Notes under the pieces: model-generated
Databases searched by the model: none
Told to the model about the DNA's origin: nothing
What the model saw: only the letters and a program-made list of their open reading frames with translations
Assembly (NCBI GenBank): GCA_903848955.1
Contig: CAINHS010000005.1
Span: 1-50,154, forward strand
Length of the DNA: 50,154 nt
Direction of reading: 5' to 3'
From: an uncultured beta proteobacterium
GTDB lineage: Bacteria; Pseudomonadota; Gammaproteobacteria; Burkholderiales; Rhodocyclaceae
Translations under genes and position numbers: made by a program
In this document: positions 1 through 7,743 of the stretch, piece after piece
Position numbering within the stretch: the first letter of the stretch is position 1
Layout: each line of letters begins with the position of its first letter

Positions 1-543
1 CATGTTGCACAGGCGGTGTATGACGTAGCGCACGGTATTGCCGGCGGAATCGAGGCCATTGGCATCGGTATCGGGGCCGAGGGCGAGGGTCGAGGTGTTG
101 TCGTTCCAGGTATAGGCCAGCGGATCGAAGGTCTGCATCGTGCCGCCGACCACCCTCAGGCGGCAGCTGGAGTTGAGGTCGGTGCGGGTGGGCACACCGG
201 TACCCCAGGGGTCGCTGGCGGTGTAGCAGGAGGCGGCGTAATAGCCCTTGATGCCTGATACCGTATCCCCTTGCAGTACCGCAATCGAGGCCAGGTTGGG
301 GTTGATGAGCCAGGCGCGGGCCTGTTCCACGCCGCGGTCGGCCGCGCTGGTGGCGCCCTGCTTGAACGCCAGATTGCCGATGATGACCGCACCCAGACCG
401 ACCTGGCGGAACAGGGCGAGGCCGGCGAAGGTGATGGTGATCATCATCACCAGGGCGATGATGAGGACCACCCCGCGCTGGCCGCGTGGCGACGCCGGTC
501 TTGAGGCGGCAGAAAAGGCCGGGGCTTTCTGTGCAATGGCCAT
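1..543 (-). CDS. pilX: PilX-type minor pilin assembly protein (C-terminus outside window)
   Basis: The frame is open from ATG at 543 to the window edge, giving 181 codons; the 3' end is missing. Residues 1-24 are short and basic (PRGQRG just before the membrane segment) and residues 25-45 are a hydrophobic helix (VVLIIALVMMITITF). This matches the PilX N-terminal family, which lacks the usual Glu5 of type IV pilins. The start overlaps the pilW stop as TGATG, so translation is probably coupled. In this family PilX sits with PilV, PilW and PilE in the pilus-priming minor pilin complex and works with PilY1; pilY1 would be expected next, outside the window. Identity rests on the N-terminal signature and the position after pilW. 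The soluble part was not matched to anything. Confidence 0.85.
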   Translation of the reverse strand, partial: MAIAQKAPAFSAASRPASPRGQRGVVLIIALVMMITITFAGLALFRQVGLGAVIIGNLAFKQGATSAADRGVEQARAWLINPNLASIAVLQGDTVSGIKGYYAASCYTASDPWGTGVPTRTDLNSSCRLRVVGGTMQTFDPLAYTWNDNTSTLALGPDTDANGLDSAGNTVRYVIHRLCNM

Positions 544-1919
544 CAGCGTGAGCCCCACATGACGTTCTTCAGCGGAACGATGGACTCAAGCACCCGGTAG
601 CGGTAATGCCGCCAGTCTTTCGGATCCTTGGACTGGGTGGCGAGTGTGGTGGTGGTAAAGCAGTCCCGCGCGGGGGTGCAGTCGCTGCTGCTGACGCTGC
701 CGTCGGCATTGAGGACGGTATTCAGGTTGCTCATGCCGAAGCTGCCGCCCGACCAGCGCGGCGCGACGGCAAAGCCGGTGGCGTCGACCGGCACGCCCCA
801 GGTCTTTTCGAACTGGTCGCTGCGCGCCAGCAGAGCGATACGCACCGCCCAGACGGAGCCCTGGCAAGCCGCCGAAGGTGTGTCCGTGCGCCAGGTGGCG
901 CTGGCGGTGCAGGCAGCCGGCGCAGTACTCGAGAAAACGTACTGTGCCTGGAGGTTGATTATGTTGTCGGCGACATCGGTGAACTCATTGACGGCTTCCG
1001 CCGTGACGACGCCGGCGCTGGAAACGGTGTAGGTCGGCAGGTCATTGGCAAACGCCAGGGTGCGGCCGTTGCGGATCTGCCAGACGCGGCGCTGAGGGCG
1101 GGGCCCCAGCACATAGATGCGACCGGTGGGGGTGGGACCGGCGAAGCCCGGGTTGTTGAAGCGGGGGGTCGTGTTGGTGCTCAGGTTGGTATTCGGCAGC
1201 GCGCAGGGGGGGGTATGGGTGTCGGTGTAGAAATGGCAATAATCGCCCTGGGTGCTGTCCTTGTGTTCGAAGATGCGGCCGCCGGCAAGGCCGTTGTTGG
1301 TCACCTCCATCAGGTCGCAGAGATAGGGCGTGGTTTCCTGGGCCATGATGACCAGATCGCCTTGCTGAATGTTGCCGAGGGCGCCGACGTCCATCTGGGT
1401 GCTGGTGGTCGTGGCGTCGGTGTAGGGCTGCGCGCCTGCGGCCGCAGTGGCGGCGAAGCGGGTGGCCTGGCTGGCTTCGGAGCTGCCGTACAGCGTAGCG
1501 ATCTGCTGCGGCGAGCCGGCCGCGGCGGTGCCGCCGTAAATCTGGAACGGCACCAACGGGAAGGAAAACGCATGGGTCGAGGTGGCTGAAACCGCGCCGG
1601 ATGAGGATGCGGCCTCATTCGCCCGCGTCGCATCGTAGGCGTTGACCGTGCAGCCGAGTTCGACGGCATTGCCGAAACCAAAACCGGCAAGGCGCAGGTC
1701 GCGCTCGAGTCTGAACAGGGCCAGCGCCCCGGTGACGGCGGCGCCGCCGCCGGCGGAGGTGGACCGCCGGTTCTTGTCCCAGCTGTCGAACATCTGGAAC
1801 ATGATCAGGAAGGTGACCATCGACAGCAGCGTGCCGATGAGGACTTCGACCAGGGAAAAGCCTGCTGCAGACTTGCGGCGGCCCCGGCAGTGCCTGACAG
1901 ATGCAGCGCGCTCAGTCAA
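543..1919 (-). CDS. pilW: PilW-type minor pilin
   Basis: A prepilin-like N-terminus (AAGFSLVEVLIGTLLSMVTF) has the cleavage Gly, then Phe and Glu at +5. A long cysteine-containing periplasmic domain follows, giving about 458 aa, which fits PilW. I chose TTG at 1919 because it overlaps the pilV stop, lies 22 codons before the prepilin motif, and no ATG or GTG lies nearer in this frame; the frame stays open further upstream, so the start is uncertain. The stop overlaps the pilX start. The protein is expected to be an inner-membrane/periplasmic minor pilin cleaved by PilD and needed to prime pilus assembly. A run of eight C in the coding strand (1206-1213) is a possible slippage site. Confidence 0.85.
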   Translation of the reverse strand: MTERAASVRHCRGRRKSAAGFSLVEVLIGTLLSMVTFLIMFQMFDSWDKNRRSTSAGGGAAVTGALALFRLERDLRLAGFGFGNAVELGCTVNAYDATRANEAASSSGAVSATSTHAFSFPLVPFQIYGGTAAAGSPQQIATLYGSSEASQATRFAATAAAGAQPYTDATTTSTQMDVGALGNIQQGDLVIMAQETTPYLCDLMEVTNNGLAGGRIFEHKDSTQGDYCHFYTDTHTPPCALPNTNLSTNTTPRFNNPGFAGPTPTGRIYVLGPRPQRRVWQIRNGRTLAFANDLPTYTVSSAGVVTAEAVNEFTDVADNIINLQAQYVFSSTAPAACTASATWRTDTPSAACQGSVWAVRIALLARSDQFEKTWGVPVDATGFAVAPRWSGGSFGMSNLNTVLNADGSVSSSDCTPARDCFTTTTLATQSKDPKDWRHYRYRVLESIVPLKNVMWGSR

Positions 1920-2433
1920 TGTAGGCCACCACGGAGTGGCGGTGCGCCGCCTTGTCATTCGCCCCTTGCCAGCAGAGGGTGATGCGCACCTGGTTGATGC
2001 CGGCGGTCGAATTGTCGGCGAGTATCTGTATCCGCGCATCGGTGACGCCCGGCAGGCCCTTGCCGGCAAGCGCAGTGCCGCCGCTGTCCAGTCCGCGCAC
2101 GGTGTTGATCCAGCTGGTGACGACGGCGCTGGCCGACGCCGGGAGCGAGTAGTTGCAGGTGGTCCCCGTGGGGCGGTGGGCGAAGGCGGCGAAGCTGGCG
2201 GCATCGACGTTGCCGGTGTTGCTGTCATGGGTGACGCCGATGCGGATCTGGGCGATGAGGTCATCGATCAGGTGTTCCGCCTCGACGCGGTACTGCGAGT
2301 CGTTCTGCGCTGCTATCGTGACCGCCTGCATCGAGATCATGGCCAGAATGCCGATGGCGAAAATGACCACGGCGATCAGCACCTCGAGCAGAAAGATGCC
2401 GCGCTGGGCGCGCAGTATCCGGCGATGTTTCAT
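1912..2433 (-). CDS. pilV: PilV-type minor pilin
   Basis: This 173-aa protein starts at ATG 2433, which overlaps the fimT stop codon (ATGA). The leader ends in RAQRG and is followed by IFLLEVLIAVVIFAIGILAM, a class III prepilin signal with Glu at +5 and a long hydrophobic helix. The frame remains open upstream of 2433, but that stretch is Arg/Pro-rich shadow of fimT and the overlap favours 2433. Length and position between fimT and pilW fit PilV. It is expected to be processed by the PilD prepilin peptidase and to join the minor-pilin tip complex with PilW, PilX and PilE. Little in the soluble domain is diagnostic. Confidence 0.85.
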   Translation of the reverse strand: MKHRRILRAQRGIFLLEVLIAVVIFAIGILAMISMQAVTIAAQNDSQYRVEAEHLIDDLIAQIRIGVTHDSNTGNVDAASFAAFAHRPTGTTCNYSLPASASAVVTSWINTVRGLDSGGTALAGKGLPGVTDARIQILADNSTAGINQVRITLCWQGANDKAAHRHSVVAYID

Positions 2434-3008
2434 ATGCCGCAGCTCCGCGTATCGGTGACGGCAACGGCCGGGTCGCACATACGGGCCTGGCCGCCGCGAC
2501 TGAGGCGCACCTCGAGGCAGTGGATCGGGCCGCCGCCGCCGCCCGCCGTGGCGCACTCGCCGGCCGTCGGGTTGGAAAACGTGAAGGTGGCGACCGCGGC
2601 GAGCCCGATCGGCATGCCGAAGCCGTCGAAAACCACGTTGGAAATACTGCCGGTGACGCTGATGGGCGTGCCGCCGCCTTCCGTGCCCGATTTGCCTTCG
2701 ATGAAGCTGTTGCCCGCCGCCGCCAGGGCACGCACCATCCAGTTGCTGCCTGTGGTGCTGGTCGTGGCGGTGTCCACGCTGGCTGCGGTCGGCGCGTCGC
2801 TGGTAAGGACGAACTCGACCCGCTGGTTGAGCTTGACCGCCTCGGCCCGCGCCATCTGCAGGCCCATCATGAAAAGCTCGGCGTTGGAGCGAACCTTCTG
2901 GTTGGCCATGTAGGCGCGGTAGCTGCTCAGGCCGAGCCCGAGCAGGACGGTGGCGATGACCAGAGCCACGACCATTTCGATCAGGCTGAACCCGCGCTCG
3001 CGCCTCAT
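2430..3008 (-). CDS. fimT: FimT/GspH-family pseudopilin
   Basis: The start is ATG at 3008, two bases after the pilE stop. The product is 192 aa. It opens with MRRERGFSLIEMVVALVIAT, a prepilin leader with Glu at +5, followed by a helix and the family pattern NAELFMMGLQMARAEAVKLN, typical of GspH/FimT proteins. A beta-rich C-terminal half contains a Gly-rich loop and ends in Cys pairs. Pseudopilins of this family are cleaved by PilD and assemble with type IV pili; some FimT proteins bind DNA during natural transformation. Whether this one does cannot be judged here. The stop overlaps pilV, so the two are co-translated. Confidence 0.85.
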   Translation of the reverse strand: MRRERGFSLIEMVVALVIATVLLGLGLSSYRAYMANQKVRSNAELFMMGLQMARAEAVKLNQRVEFVLTSDAPTAASVDTATTSTTGSNWMVRALAAAGNSFIEGKSGTEGGGTPISVTGSISNVVFDGFGMPIGLAAVATFTFSNPTAGECATAGGGGGPIHCLEVRLSRGGQARMCDPAVAVTDTRSCGI

Positions 3009-3010
3009 GC

Positions 3011-3487
3011 TCAGCAGCTCCCCTTGCTGGTCACCCAGGTGCTCGGACAGCTGATGGTCCAGCCGGAAACGCCGGTGATGGTGGTGGCGCGCGTGTTGGC
3101 CTGATCGACCGTGTAGACGAAGCCGGTCATCTTCGACTTGCCGGTAGCCGTCACCGTATAGGTGGTGGCGGCCAGGTTGCTGCAGGCAAAGTCGAAATAC
3201 TTGGTGTTGGCGGGCAACTCGGTCACGGTATTCGCCACGCAGGTGCCGACATAGGTGCGATTGTCCTGGTAGAACTGCTCCATCTTGACCCGCAGGTCGG
3301 ACAAGCCCGCGACCGCTTCGTTGATGCTGGCGCGGGTGACGTAGTCGCCGTACATCGGCACGGCAATCGCCATCAGCACCCCGATGATGGCGACGACGAT
3401 CATCAGTTCGATCAGCGTGAATCCGCGCGCGAGTTTGCGGGGCAGGCAGCGGTTGCCGGATTGCTTGGATGGCAGTGAATGTGACAT
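3011..3487 (-). CDS. pilE: PilE-type pilin, first gene of the minor-pilin operon
   Basis: The start at ATG 3487 has a strong ribosome site (GAGGAG, 8 bases upstream). The product is 158 aa. The leader ends ARG and is followed by FTLIELMIVVAIIGVLMAIA, then the segment GLSDLRVKMEQFYQDNRTY, both characteristic of PilE/PilA pilins. Four cysteines lie in the mature protein; the last two (SCPSTW...KGSC) could form the C-terminal disulphide loop. It is expected to be inserted in the inner membrane, cleaved by PilD and incorporated into the pilus fibre or tip. Its place ahead of fimT-pilV-pilW-pilX suggests a minor rather than major pilin, but that is inference. A long upstream extension of the frame is not supported. 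Confidence 0.88.
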   Translation of the reverse strand: MSHSLPSKQSGNRCLPRKLARGFTLIELMIVVAIIGVLMAIAVPMYGDYVTRASINEAVAGLSDLRVKMEQFYQDNRTYVGTCVANTVTELPANTKYFDFACSNLAATTYTVTATGKSKMTGFVYTVDQANTRATTITGVSGWTISCPSTWVTSKGSC

Positions 3488-3734
3488 CAGGGTTCTCCTC
3501 AGAGTGAAGACTGGCATTATGCGGCCGGCAATGCCAGCGTATGCCGACCGGCGGCGGAAAACGGGTGACAAGCGTTGCCAGAGGCGGCGCCGGACTCCTG
3601 CCGTCAGCCCTGCCACACGGCGGCTGCGGGCTGCGGCGCCTGTCCGGCGTCCGAATTGCAGCGGCGCGCTTGAATTGCGGCAAGTCGCCATTACATAATG
3701 ATAGTTTATCCCACCACCATCTGAGGAGTTCCCC
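3488..3734. promoter_or_regulatory. Divergent promoter region of pilE and the peroxiredoxin gene
   Basis: This 247-base gap separates two divergent genes and must hold both promoters. For the peroxiredoxin, TTGAAT at 3670-3675 and CATAAT at 3694-3699 are 18 bases apart and read toward the gene, a plausible sigma-70 pair. On the pilE side I see CATAAT about 30 bases before the start but no convincing -35 and no proper sigma-54 (GG-N10-GC) motif. The rest is GC-rich and unremarkable. Confidence 0.4.
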
Positions 3735-4331
3735 ATGGCCGTACTCGTTGGCAAACCCGCCCCCGACTTCACTGCAAATGCTGTTTTCGGCAACAATGAA
3801 ATCAAGGAATTCAAGCTGTCCTCGCTCAAGGGCAAGCACGTCGTGCTGTTCTTCTACCCGCTCGACTTCACCTTTGTCTGTCCCTCGGAACTGATTGCCT
3901 TCGACCATCGCCTGGACGAATTCAAGAAGCGCGGCGTCGAAGTCGTCGGCTGCTCGATCGATTCCCAATTCACCCACCTGGCCTGGAAAAATACCCCTAT
4001 CAACAATGGCGGCATCGGTCAGGTGGGCTACCCCCTGGTGGCCGACATCAACCACGCCATCTGCCAGGCCTATGACGTCGAGGCTGCCGGCGGCGTGGCT
4101 TTCCGCGGTTCGTTCCTGATCGACAAGGCCGGCGTGGTGCAGCACCAGGTGGTGAATAACCTGCCGTTGGGCCGCGACATCGACGAAATGCTGCGCATGG
4201 TCGATGCCCTGCAATTCACCGAAGAACACGGCGAGGTTTGTCCCGCCGGCTGGCAGAAGGGCAAGAAGGGCATGAACGCCTCGACTGCCGGCGTCGCCAA
4301 ATACCTGGCCGAGAACGCCGCCGCGCTCTAA
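3735..4331 (+). CDS. Typical 2-Cys peroxiredoxin (AhpC/Prx1 class)
   Basis: The 198-aa product follows a GAGGAG ribosome site and an ATG. The peroxidatic Cys49 lies in [13 protein letters not shown] and the resolving Cys169 in EVCPAGW; together they mark a typical 2-Cys peroxiredoxin that reduces hydrogen peroxide and organic peroxides in the cytoplasm. A GGIG element is present around residues 92-95, but the C-terminus ends [10 protein letters not shown] without the YF motif that goes with sensitivity to over-oxidation, so a robust enzyme is expected. No ahpF lies beside it, so the reductant (thioredoxin or another AhpF/AhpD) is encoded elsewhere. It is monocistronic, with a strong terminator immediately downstream. 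Confidence 0.95.
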   Translation: MAVLVGKPAPDFTANAVFGNNEIKEFKLSSLKGKHVVLFFYPLDFTFVCPSELIAFDHRLDEFKKRGVEVVGCSIDSQFTHLAWKNTPINNGGIGQVGYPLVADINHAICQAYDVEAAGGVAFRGSFLIDKAGVVQHQVVNNLPLGRDIDEMLRMVDALQFTEEHGEVCPAGWQKGKKGMNASTAGVAKYLAENAAAL

Positions 4332-4350
4332 GCGGCGCCGCCCCGGCCGA

Positions 4351-4383
4351 AAGCCGCCCGCCCTCCGCGCGGCGGCTTTTTTT
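4351..4383 (+). terminator. Intrinsic terminator of the peroxiredoxin gene
   Basis: The arms AAGCCGCC and GGCGGCTT (4351-4358 and 4371-4378) flank a GC-rich loop and are followed by a T run to 4383. It starts 20 bases after the stop codon. Confidence 0.9.
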
Positions 4384-4385
4384 CG

Positions 4386-4486
4386 CCTGCCCGCGAAGCG
4401 GCGTCCCAGGCGGGCAGAGCCCTGCCTGCCCGCGAAGCGGCGTCCCAGGCGGTCAACGCCCTGCCTGCCCGATTCGGGCGGGTCGG
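4386..4486. repeat. Palindromic direct-repeat array
   Basis: A 28-base unit beginning CCTGCCCGCGAAGCGGCGTC occurs at 4386-4413 and again, identical, at 4425-4452, a 39-base period. A partial third copy follows (CCTGCCCGATTCGGGCGGG, about 4463-4481). Each unit carries short inverted repeats (CTGCCCG/CGGGCAG, CCCGATTCGGG), so it can fold. The remaining bases up to the cyclase-like gene at 4596 hold no gene I can support. The array resembles REP-type extragenic palindromes but I cannot assign it to a named family. Confidence 0.6.
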
Positions 4487-4595
4487 TATCCAGGGATATG
4501 TCCATCCGCCGTTATGCCTTTTCGATGCCGGAGTGATGACGAGCGCGCCCTCGACCGGCGCCGACACCGCGCCTGCCGCATGACATAATCAACCC

Positions 4596-6371
4596 ATGTT
4601 TCGCATCTCACGCGATCTTCTGATCGGCTTCCTGCTGGTGTGCGTCGCGGCCTGGGGGCTGATGTCCACCCGCACGCTGCGCTTCGCCGACCAGTCGCTC
4701 TACGATGCCCAGGCGCGCTGGCTGCGCGCCAACGCGCCGACGCCGCTGGCCCAGGATGTCGTCGTCATCGGCATCGATGAGGCTGCCTACGAATCCATCC
4801 CCGAGCCGACCGAACTCTGGCACATGCATCTTGGCGCGCTGCTGGCCGGCCTCTCCTCCGCCCAGCCGGCCGTGGTCGGGCTGGCGCTGCCGCTGCCGCT
4901 GCGCTCCTACGACTTTCTCGTCAAGGACATCGATTCCGCGCTGCTCTCCGGCATCTACCGGCTGCGCGGCGCGGCGCCTCTGGTGGTGGGCCAGCCGCCC
5001 GGCATCGGCGGCCGGCTGCGCCCCGTCTCGCCGGAACTGCTGGCCGCCATCGGCGAGGGGGCCGTGGCTTCGCTGGCCATCTGCGAGGATAGCGACGGTA
5101 CCGTGCGCCGCATCAACCAGACGCGCTGCCGCTCCGAAGACAAACAGGAACCGCTGGCCCTGGCGATGGCACGAAAGCTGGGGCGCCAGGGCTCGCCGAC
5201 CGGCATGATCGATTACAGCGTCGGCAGTGCCATCGAATACACCCCCGTCGGCACGGTGCTGGATTGGGTTCGCAAGGGCGACGAGGCGAAGCTGCGCGCT
5301 CTGGTCCAGGGCCGTGCGGTGGTGGTGGCCAACCTGCTGCCGACCGAAACCCGCCATCGCCTGCCGGTGCCGCTGGCCGCGTGGGAACCCGCCAGCCGCA
5401 CCGAGCCGGGCGCGGTGGCGCACATCCAGGCGCTGCGCTCGCTGCTCGGCCGCGGCCTGATCGAGCGCGTGCCGGAGAGCCTCTCGCTGTTCCTCGCCGG
5501 GCTGGCCGCCTTGCTCTGGTTCGGCCGCGGCGGCTGGATCAAGGTCATGGTGCTGGCCGCCGTCATCGGCGGGTTCGTCGCCGGCTCCACCTTCGCGCTC
5601 TGGCATGGCAACTATCTGCCGGTGGCGAACATCGTCATCGTTTCGCTGTTGGCCTTCGCCGCGCGCCAGGCATGGGACTTTATCCGCCGCTTTCACGAAA
5701 AGCAGACCTTGCGCACCATGTTCGCCGGCCACGTCAGCCCGCAGGTGATGCGCGCCCTGCTCGGCGGCGAACTGCAAGTCGAGCAGAACGGCCGGCGCCA
5801 GAGCGTGACGCTGCTTTTCGCCGGCATCCGCGGCTTCGCCGCGCGCAACGCGCAGTCCTCGCCCGAAGCCATGATCAGCCTGCTCAACCGTTTCCACGCC
5901 GCAGCCAGCGTGGCCGTGCAGAGCAACGGCGGCGCCGTGGAAAAATACGTCGGCGACGGCCTGATGGCGACTTTCGGCCTGCCGCAGCCCCTGCCCGCGC
6001 CGCAGCGCAGTGCGCTGGAAGCCGCCCAGGACTTGCTGCTGCGCATCGACGGGCTTAATGCCGCACTCGTGGCGGAGGGCATCGAAGCGCTGCAGGTCGG
6101 CATCGGCATTCACTGCGGCGAGGTACTCGCCGGCTACATCGGTTCGAGCCGGCGCCGCGAGTTTTCGGTGATAGGCGACGTTGTCGGCATCGCCAGCCGC
6201 CTCGAGGCCATGACCAAGGAATACGGCCGGCCGGTGATCTGCTCCGAGGAGGTGGCCGCCGCCGTGGGCTTCGCCGGCGGCATGGTCGATCTCGGCAGCG
6301 TGGCGGCCGGCATGCCCCGTATCTGGGGCTGGACCCCGCCGCTGACGGCGCCGCGCGGGGACGTCAGGTGA
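4596..6371 (+). CDS. CHASE2-domain protein with a degenerate class III nucleotide cyclase domain
   Basis: This 591-aa membrane protein has a helix at residues 7-25, an extracytoplasmic CHASE2-type sensor domain at about 30-290, two or three transmembrane helices at about 296-357, and a cytoplasmic class III cyclase domain at about 370-580. In the cyclase domain the second metal Asp is present (KYVGDGLMATFG, Asp454), as are Lys450 and Arg535. However, the first metal Asp of the FADIRGF motif is Gly410 (FAGIRGF), and the transition-state Asn of the GDTVNLAAR motif is Gly531 (GDVVGIASR). Catalysis is therefore doubtful and a regulatory or pseudo-cyclase role is possible. The stop overlaps the next gene (permease), so the protein belongs to the lipid-transport operon. 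ATG 4596 lacks a clear ribosome site. Confidence 0.85.
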   Translation: MFRISRDLLIGFLLVCVAAWGLMSTRTLRFADQSLYDAQARWLRANAPTPLAQDVVVIGIDEAAYESIPEPTELWHMHLGALLAGLSSAQPAVVGLALPLPLRSYDFLVKDIDSALLSGIYRLRGAAPLVVGQPPGIGGRLRPVSPELLAAIGEGAVASLAICEDSDGTVRRINQTRCRSEDKQEPLALAMARKLGRQGSPTGMIDYSVGSAIEYTPVGTVLDWVRKGDEAKLRALVQGRAVVVANLLPTETRHRLPVPLAAWEPASRTEPGAVAHIQALRSLLGRGLIERVPESLSLFLAGLAALLWFGRGGWIKVMVLAAVIGGFVAGSTFALWHGNYLPVANIVIVSLLAFAARQAWDFIRRFHEKQTLRTMFAGHVSPQVMRALLGGELQVEQNGRRQSVTLLFAGIRGFAARNAQSSPEAMISLLNRFHAAASVAVQSNGGAVEKYVGDGLMATFGLPQPLPAPQRSALEAAQDLLLRIDGLNAALVAEGIEALQVGIGIHCGEVLAGYIGSSRRREFSVIGDVVGIASRLEAMTKEYGRPVICSEEVAAAVGFAGGMVDLGSVAAGMPRIWGWTPPLTAPRGDVR

Positions 6372-7117
6372 GAGCTGCAGCCGGCAGCCGCATCGGCGCC
6401 TATCTCCATCTGGCCTGGTTCGCCGGCAGCCGTCATCGCCAACTGCGGCGACCGTTGCTGCGCGACCAGCTGCAGCGCCAGATCTACGGGGCCGGGGTCA
6501 CCGCGCTGCCGGTAATCGGCATACTGGCGCTGCTGACCGGCGCCGCAGTGACCACCCAGCTCTCGGCACTGACCGGCGCCGACAGCGATCTGACGCAGCG
6601 CATGATTTTTCTCGGCCTCTTTTTCGAACTGGCGCCGCTGCTGTCGGCGCTGGTGGTGGTGGCCCGCAGCAGCGCCGGCATTGCCTCCGAACTCGCGGTG
6701 ATGAACCTGCATGACGAATTCGTCACCCTGCGCCGGCTTGGAGTGCCCGCCGCGGACTTCCTGCTGCTGCCGCGCATCTTCGGTTTGATCATCGCCCTGC
6801 CGGCGGTGACCATCTGCTTTCAGGCCTTCGCCGTCGGCAGCGGCTGGCTGGCCACGGCCTTGTTCGAGGGCCGTCCGCTGGCCGAGACGGCGGCACGCTT
6901 CCTCGATTTCGCCGATCCCGGGCTGGCCTTGCTGAGCCTGGCCAAGAGCGCACTGACCGGTGCTGCGGTCGGCATCATCGCCTGTCACCACGGCAGCAGC
7001 GGCAAAGGTTCGACGCAGGCGATTTCCGGCGCCGCGATTCAGGCCGTGGGTACCGGGCTGATCGCCGTCTTCATGGTGGACGTCGCCTTTGCCGTGTTGC
7101 TCTACGCCCTCGGATGA
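6368..7117 (+). CDS. MlaE-type ABC permease of an MCE lipid transporter
   Basis: The 249-aa product starts with GTG at 6368, overlapping the preceding stop. It has an amphipathic N-terminus and about five hydrophobic segments. The family signature is visible: SSAGIASELAVMNLHDEF (about residues 98-115) corresponds to the MlaE cytoplasmic coupling helix, followed by LRRLGVPAADFLLLPRIFG. MlaE proteins form the membrane part of ABC systems that move phospholipids or other hydrophobic molecules across the envelope, with MlaF (ATPase) and MlaD (MCE ring). Here the next two genes are the MlaF- and MlaD-like partners. No STAS/MlaB gene or outer-membrane MlaA is nearby. The substrate is unknown. Confidence 0.88.
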   Translation: MRAAAGSRIGAYLHLAWFAGSRHRQLRRPLLRDQLQRQIYGAGVTALPVIGILALLTGAAVTTQLSALTGADSDLTQRMIFLGLFFELAPLLSALVVVARSSAGIASELAVMNLHDEFVTLRRLGVPAADFLLLPRIFGLIIALPAVTICFQAFAVGSGWLATALFEGRPLAETAARFLDFADPGLALLSLAKSALTGAAVGIIACHHGSSGKGSTQAISGAAIQAVGTGLIAVFMVDVAFAVLLYALG

Positions 7118-7743
7118 AGACCGCTGAAGCCCTGCAGGCCAGTGTCGCGGAGCGCCGGCTCTCGCTGTCCGCCGGCGGCTGTTTGCGCCTGATGCTGCCC
7201 CTCGACGAGGGCGGCCGCCATCGCCTGGTTGCCGGCGACGCCGCCGCAGCGCAGCGCGTGGTCGCGGCGCTGGAATGCTGCCCCGGCGTCGGCGTGCTGG
7301 CCGGCAGCGGCGGCCTCCTCGGTGCCATGACGGTGGCCGAGAATTTCGCGCTGGCGCTGCGTTATGACGCCGATGCCGATGATGTGCGCGACTGGGACCG
7401 CGAACTGGAGGCGGCCCTGCAGCTGTGCGGCCTGGCGCCTGAACGCATCGCCGCGCTGGGCCGCGAACGACCGATGAACATAGAACGCACCGAGCGCTGG
7501 ACGATAGGCTTTGTCCGCTGCCTGCTGCGCCCGCCCGAACTGCTGGTGATCGACCGCCTGTTCGCCGGCCTGCCGCGGCGTCAGGCCGATGCGCTGATCG
7601 CCGTGGAAGCCATCTACCACCGGCGCCATCCTTTCCGGCCGGTGCTGTTCGTCGACCTCGATAGCCATGAACTGCCGGCGCTGCCCGATTGTCGAACCCT
7701 GACCCGACTCGCCGAACCTGCGGAGACGCCATGCCACTGCTGA
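7114..7743 (+). CDS. Degenerate ABC-ATPase-like protein in MlaF position (no Walker A)
   Basis: The start ATG overlaps the permease stop (ATGA). The 209-aa product has the length and order of an MlaF ATPase but not its catalytic motifs. Where Walker A is expected there is LVAGDAAAAQRVVAALE, without the GK[ST] core. The region before LLRPPELLVIDRLFAGL has no LSGGQ. In the Walker B equivalent the Asp stays but the catalytic Glu is Arg, the D-loop Asp is gone (AGLPRR), and the H-loop reads FVDLD without His. The fold is still recognisable from LLGAMTVAENFALAL (Q-loop side) and the Walker B strand. Other frames hold no intact P-loop, so a simple frameshift does not explain this. ATP hydrolysis is unlikely; a structural role, or use of another ATPase, is inferred. 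Confidence 0.75.
   Translation: MKTAEALQASVAERRLSLSAGGCLRLMLPLDEGGRHRLVAGDAAAAQRVVAALECCPGVGVLAGSGGLLGAMTVAENFALALRYDADADDVRDWDRELEAALQLCGLAPERIAALGRERPMNIERTERWTIGFVRCLLRPPELLVIDRLFAGLPRRQADALIAVEAIYHRRHPFRPVLFVDLDSHELPALPDCRTLTRLAEPAETPCHC

Noticed and set aside
3560-3600. Possible sigma-54 promoter for pilE (TGGCAACGCTTGT on the minus strand)
   Set aside because: The GG element is present but the -12 GC is replaced by GT, so it falls short of the consensus.
3009-4505. Extension of fimT upstream through pilE and the peroxiredoxin gene
   Set aside because: The extra part is antisense or out of frame to real genes; the prepilin leader at 3008 is the proper N-terminus.
7180-7330. Frameshift as the cause of the missing Walker A in the MlaF-like gene
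   Set aside because: Neither of the other two frames contains a GxxGxGK-like sequence, and the downstream ATPase strands remain in the same frame.
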